Shown: in pieces, positions 14,058-16,372 of the stretch | Layout of the letters: every line of letters begins with the position of its first letter | How positions within the stretch are numbered: position 1 is the first letter of the stretch | Notes under the pieces: generated by a model | What the model saw: the letters and a program-made list of their open reading frames with translations, nothing else | Databases searched by the model: none | Told to the model about the DNA's origin: nothing | Assembly (NCBI GenBank): GCA_934796775.1 | Contig: CAKVPH010000030.1 | Coordinates: 1 to 16,372, forward strand | Length of the DNA stretch: 16,372 bases | DNA from: an uncultured Clostridia bacterium | Lineage (GTDB): Bacteria; Bacillota; Clostridia; Christensenellales; Borkfalkiaceae | Direction of reading: 5' to 3' | Translations under genes and position numbers: made by a program

Positions 14058-14080
14058 AACATAACAAATGTGTTTTTTAT
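14056..14080 (+). terminator. Weak terminator-like hairpin after the M48 gene
   Basis: AAAACAT pairs with ATGTGTTTT (bulged G) and is followed by a T-run just after the stop codon. It is AT-only apart from two pairs, so termination is doubtful. Confidence 0.3.
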
Positions 14081-14140
14081 GGCTGAATAAAAAGCAGGTT
14101 ATTTAAAAAAAATTAAGCTGATATATTTTTTATGCACGGC

Positions 14141-14335
14141 AAACCACAAATAACCATAAACACCCACTTATAAACATAACTGCCCACACAAAACCACAAT
14201 CAACCATTTTAAACAACAATTAACCGCTTTTAACCACAACCAACCATTTTAAAACATACTTGGCCACTTGCAAACATAAATAACCGTTTGTGAACAAAAG
14301 TAACCAAATTCAAACACAAGTAACCACAAATTATG
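14141..14335 (+). repeat. Tandem array of degenerate 20-bp AACC units
   Basis: Nine full 20-bp units run from 14141 to 14320 with no insertion or deletion, plus a partial tenth that contains the ATG of the next gene. The consensus is YAACCAYTTTNAAACAYAAN. CC at unit positions 4-5 is kept in all ten. Position 15 is C in eight of the nine full units, giving a second AAACA-like block 10 bp later, so the true rhythm is one helical turn. The plus strand is nearly free of G. Twenty is not a multiple of three, so it is not coding. No spacers are present, so it is not a CRISPR. Upstream, TGATATATT (14119-14127) could be an extended -10, which would place the array in the mRNA leader. Confidence 0.85.
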
Positions 14336-15031
14336 AAAATTTACGCAATAAGCGACCTGCATATGTCGGTTGCAAATCCAAAACCCATGAACATATTCGG
14401 GGCGAGCTGGAACGACTATTTAGACGTAATCGCGCGCGACTGGGCGCAAAAAGTTACCGATGACGACGTAGTTTTAATCGCCGGCGATATCAGTTGGGCG
14501 ATGAACGCTTCCGACGCGCTTTTAGATATGCAATATTTTAACAACTTAAAAGGTAAAAAAGTATTTATCCGCGGCAATCACGATTACTGGTGGAAAAGCA
14601 TAACTAATCTTCGCGAAAAAATGCCGGAAAACTGTTTTCTTCTGCAAAACGATGCCATAAAAATCGAAAACACAATAATTTGCGGTTCAAGATTATGGCT
14701 TGTTCCCGGTTCGCCGGACTTTTGCGAAAAAGATCAAAAATTATATCTTCGCGAGATCGAGCGTTTAAAGCTTGCTTTTTTCAAAGCGCAGGCACTAAGG
14801 CAAGAAGGCGATAACCTGATTTGCATGACGCATTATCCGCCTTTTAACGTAAAGCGCGAATCGAACGCCGTAACCGAGCTTATCGAGGCAAATTCGACAA
14901 ATGCAGTTATCTACGGGCATCTGCACGGCAAGGACGCGCGCGCCGATAAACTGCTAACAAAAAACGGCATAAGATACTATCTTACGTCGTGTGATTTAGT
15001 TAATAACAAACTTGTAGAAATTGAAGTTTAA
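14333..15031 (+). CDS. Calcineurin-like metallophosphoesterase
   Basis: This is a cytosolic two-metal phosphoesterase of the COG1768-type predicted phosphohydrolases; the natural substrate is unknown. All ligands are visible in 232 residues: D8 and H10 in SDLH, D52 in AGDISWA, N82 and H83 in GNHD, H167 in THYPP, and H196 and H198 in GHLHG. KPMNIFG (17-23) and NHDYWW (82-87) are typical of this subgroup. The start MKIYAISDLH agrees with the family. There is no ribosome site: the 20-bp array runs into the start codon, so initiation must depend on something else, perhaps the unstructured A/C-rich leader. It is followed by the fifth 26-bp repeat and the PfoR-like gene. Confidence 0.92.
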   Translation: MKIYAISDLHMSVANPKPMNIFGASWNDYLDVIARDWAQKVTDDDVVLIAGDISWAMNASDALLDMQYFNNLKGKKVFIRGNHDYWWKSITNLREKMPENCFLLQNDAIKIENTIICGSRLWLVPGSPDFCEKDQKLYLREIERLKLAFFKAQALRQEGDNLICMTHYPPFNVKRESNAVTELIEANSTNAVIYGHLHGKDARADKLLTKNGIRYYLTSCDLVNNKLVEIEV

Positions 15032-15080
15032 CTTATTTGGTGTTTTTGCGGGCATTGCCCTAAAAAACTAAAAACTATGC

Positions 15081-15106
15081 GATAATCGACTTATAAGCCG
15101 ATATTT
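15081..15106 (+). repeat. 26-bp dispersed intergenic repeat, copy F
   Basis: It begins GATAATCGACTTATAAGCC, preceded by ATGC as in copy D. The second dyad is the perfect palindrome CTTATAAG. A TATAAA follows at 15107-15112, so this copy would sit where the -35 region of a promoter for the next gene belongs; that gene has no conventional -35 box. Confidence 0.7.
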
Positions 15107-15141
15107 TATAAAAATTAAATAGAAAAGACGGAGAAAAAACA

Positions 15142-16266
15142 ATGAGTAACGAAAAAACTTTCGCATTTTTTAAGGTAGTAAAAACGCTCTGCAACAGATG
15201 GTTTATTCAGGCGTTTTCGGGTATGGCCCAAGGATTGTTTGTAACGCTTATTGCGGGAACAATAATCAATACTATCGGAACTTACGTTTTCCCTGATACC
15301 GAGTTCGGCAAATTTTTAATACTGCTCGGCAACTTTGCAAGCGTGGCAATGGGCTGCGGAATAGGCGTCGGTATTGCTTACGGCTTAAAGGCGGATAAAC
15401 TTGTAATTTTTTCGGCGGCAGTGGCGGGCTTTATCGGTGCTTATGCCGAGCGTATTTTAGCAGGCGAAGTATTTAACGAAATAGCAAAATCAACTTTATT
15501 TTATGCGCGCCCCGGCAATCCCGTAAGCGCATACGTTTGCGCGCTGCTCGCAACCGAAATAGGTAATCTTCTTGCAGGCAAAACCAAGCTCGACATTTTA
15601 GTGTTGCCCTTAACCTGCATTTTGTGTGCGGCGGCTGGCGTTTACGTTTCATATCCGCTTATTTGGCTAATTCGCCAGTTAAGCGAAGGTATCCGCATTG
15701 CAACCGAAATAACGCCGTTCTTTATGGGTATTATCATTGCGGTAGTTATGGGTATGCTTTTAACGCTGCCCACGTCTTCTGCGGCAATATGGATCTCTAT
15801 CGTGGGCGTGTACGGCGATAACGTGCCTGACGCGGTACTGCTTGCGGGCGGCGCGGCGGTTGTAGGTTGTGCTTGCCATATGGTCGGCTTTGCCGTAATG
15901 AGTTATCGCGAAAACGGCATCGGCGGTTTAATCTCACAAGGGCTTGGAACAAGCATGCTTCAGATACCAAACGTTATGAAAAAGCCTATTTTATTCTTAC
16001 CACCCGTAATAGCAAGCGCAATAACAGGTCCGCTTGCAACGTGCCTGTTTTGTTTAAGGTGTAACGCGGCAGGCGGCGGAATGGGTACGAGCGGGTTAGT
16101 AGGTGTTTTCGGTACGGTTGCGGCATCTTCGGGCGTTTTACAGCCGTGGGTTATGTGGGTAGGAATTATTGTGTTAATGTTTATCCTTCCCGCCGCAATA
16201 TGCCTTGGAATAAGCGAGTTTATGCGAAAAAAAGGTTGGATAAAACCCGGCGATTTAAAAATTTAA
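15142..16266 (+). CDS. PfoR-like / PTS EIIC_2 family membrane protein
   Basis: This 374-residue hydrophobic protein belongs to the EIIC_2 (PF13303) group that includes PfoR of Clostridium perfringens. It has about nine or ten membrane segments starting with FSGMAQGLFVTLIAG (25-39). Conserved features of the group include GIGVGIAYGLKAD (73-85), LLTLPTSSAAI (211-221) and the glycine-rich AAGGGMGTSGLVG near 310-322. The group resembles the sugar-translocating part of phosphotransferase systems, but neither EIIA nor EIIB is present here, so transport by this gene alone is unproven. PfoR was named as a toxin regulator, but I infer nothing about toxins. ACGGAG (15129-15134) is the ribosome site, and the gene ends at the terminator 16302-16348. 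Confidence 0.85.
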   Translation: MSNEKTFAFFKVVKTLCNRWFIQAFSGMAQGLFVTLIAGTIINTIGTYVFPDTEFGKFLILLGNFASVAMGCGIGVGIAYGLKADKLVIFSAAVAGFIGAYAERILAGEVFNEIAKSTLFYARPGNPVSAYVCALLATEIGNLLAGKTKLDILVLPLTCILCAAAGVYVSYPLIWLIRQLSEGIRIATEITPFFMGIIIAVVMGMLLTLPTSSAAIWISIVGVYGDNVPDAVLLAGGAAVVGCACHMVGFAVMSYRENGIGGLISQGLGTSMLQIPNVMKKPILFLPPVIASAITGPLATCLFCLRCNAAGGGMGTSGLVGVFGTVAASSGVLQPWVMWVGIIVLMFILPAAICLGISEFMRKKGWIKPGDLKI

Positions 16267-16301
16267 CAACGGCTTAATGTAATTAAGATTTAAAAAAAAT
16301 T

Positions 16302-16348
16302 AAACAGGGCTAACGGCAAAATTTGCTTTATCGTTAGTCCTGTTTTTT
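16302..16348 (+). terminator. Terminator after the PfoR-like gene
   Basis: ACAGGGCTAACG (16304-16315) pairs with CGTTAGTCCTGT (16332-16343) in a 12-bp stem with one G-T pair, followed by six T. Confidence 0.9.
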
Positions 16349-16358
16349 ACGTTTTTCA

Positions 16359-16372
16359 CAGAATAATATATT
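16359..16372. repeat. Third copy of the AGAATAATATATT repeat, cut by window end
   Basis: CAGAATAATATATT matches 62-75 exactly and is preceded by CA where copy 1 has CG. It runs off the window, so the other half cannot be seen. It follows a terminator, as an intergenic element would. Confidence 0.55.

Noticed and set aside
14141..14335. CRISPR array
   Set aside because: Units are contiguous with no unique spacers, are degenerate, and no cas gene is nearby.

Overview
The window looks like chromosomal DNA from a low-GC, endospore-forming member of the Bacillota (Clostridia-like). Evidence seen in the sequence: AT-rich intergenic DNA, AGGAGG-type ribosome binding sites in front of most genes, sigma-A type promoters (TTGACA-17-TATAAA before gltX), hairpin-plus-T-run terminators, and a yyaC sporulation gene. 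The two-site parS cluster beside parA-parB, with yyaC close by as in Bacillus subtilis, suggests the window lies near the replication origin (inference). Genus or species cannot be assigned from sequence alone. No transposase, prophage, CRISPR, rRNA or tRNA gene is visible.

Layout. 1-299: non-coding, with a strong promoter, a paired 20-bp inverted repeat and a two-way terminator that together look like a tiny RNA gene. 300-2591 (minus): pepV dipeptidase then cysK, probably one operon. 2592-2778: a divergent promoter region shared with radC (plus, 2779-3480). 3481-3886: non-coding, with two copies of a dispersed 26-bp repeat, a GC-rich hairpin island and the gltX promoter. 3887-5332: gltX. 5333-6022: AT-rich non-coding with a terminator and two more copies of the 26-bp repeat. 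6023-6616 (minus): yyaC, preceded by a possible 35-residue ORF (6646-6753). 6754-8053: a 1.3-kb non-coding block with a GCGC hairpin cluster, a helically phased CGATTTT array and two parS sites. 8054-11778: ftsH-parA-parB, a tight operon closed by a terminator. 12033-14057: a membrane M48 peptidase with a repeat-like cytosolic tail. 14141-14335: a tandem array of 20-bp units ending at the start codon of a metallophosphoesterase (14333-15031). 15142-16266: a PfoR/EIIC-type membrane protein, then a terminator.

How the genes fit together. FtsH (membrane quality control), ParA and ParB (origin segregation) share one promoter, and ParB's loading sites lie just upstream of it. YyaC adds a sporulation link. 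CysK, PepV and GltX are housekeeping metabolism and translation.

The proteins are mostly familiar; the novelty is between genes. The most distinctive elements are the 20-bp/10-bp phased AACC array before the phosphoesterase and the 26-bp intergenic repeat, present five times and always in the same orientation. Next are the compact promoter-to-terminator unit at 152-283 and the structured block upstream of the parS sites.
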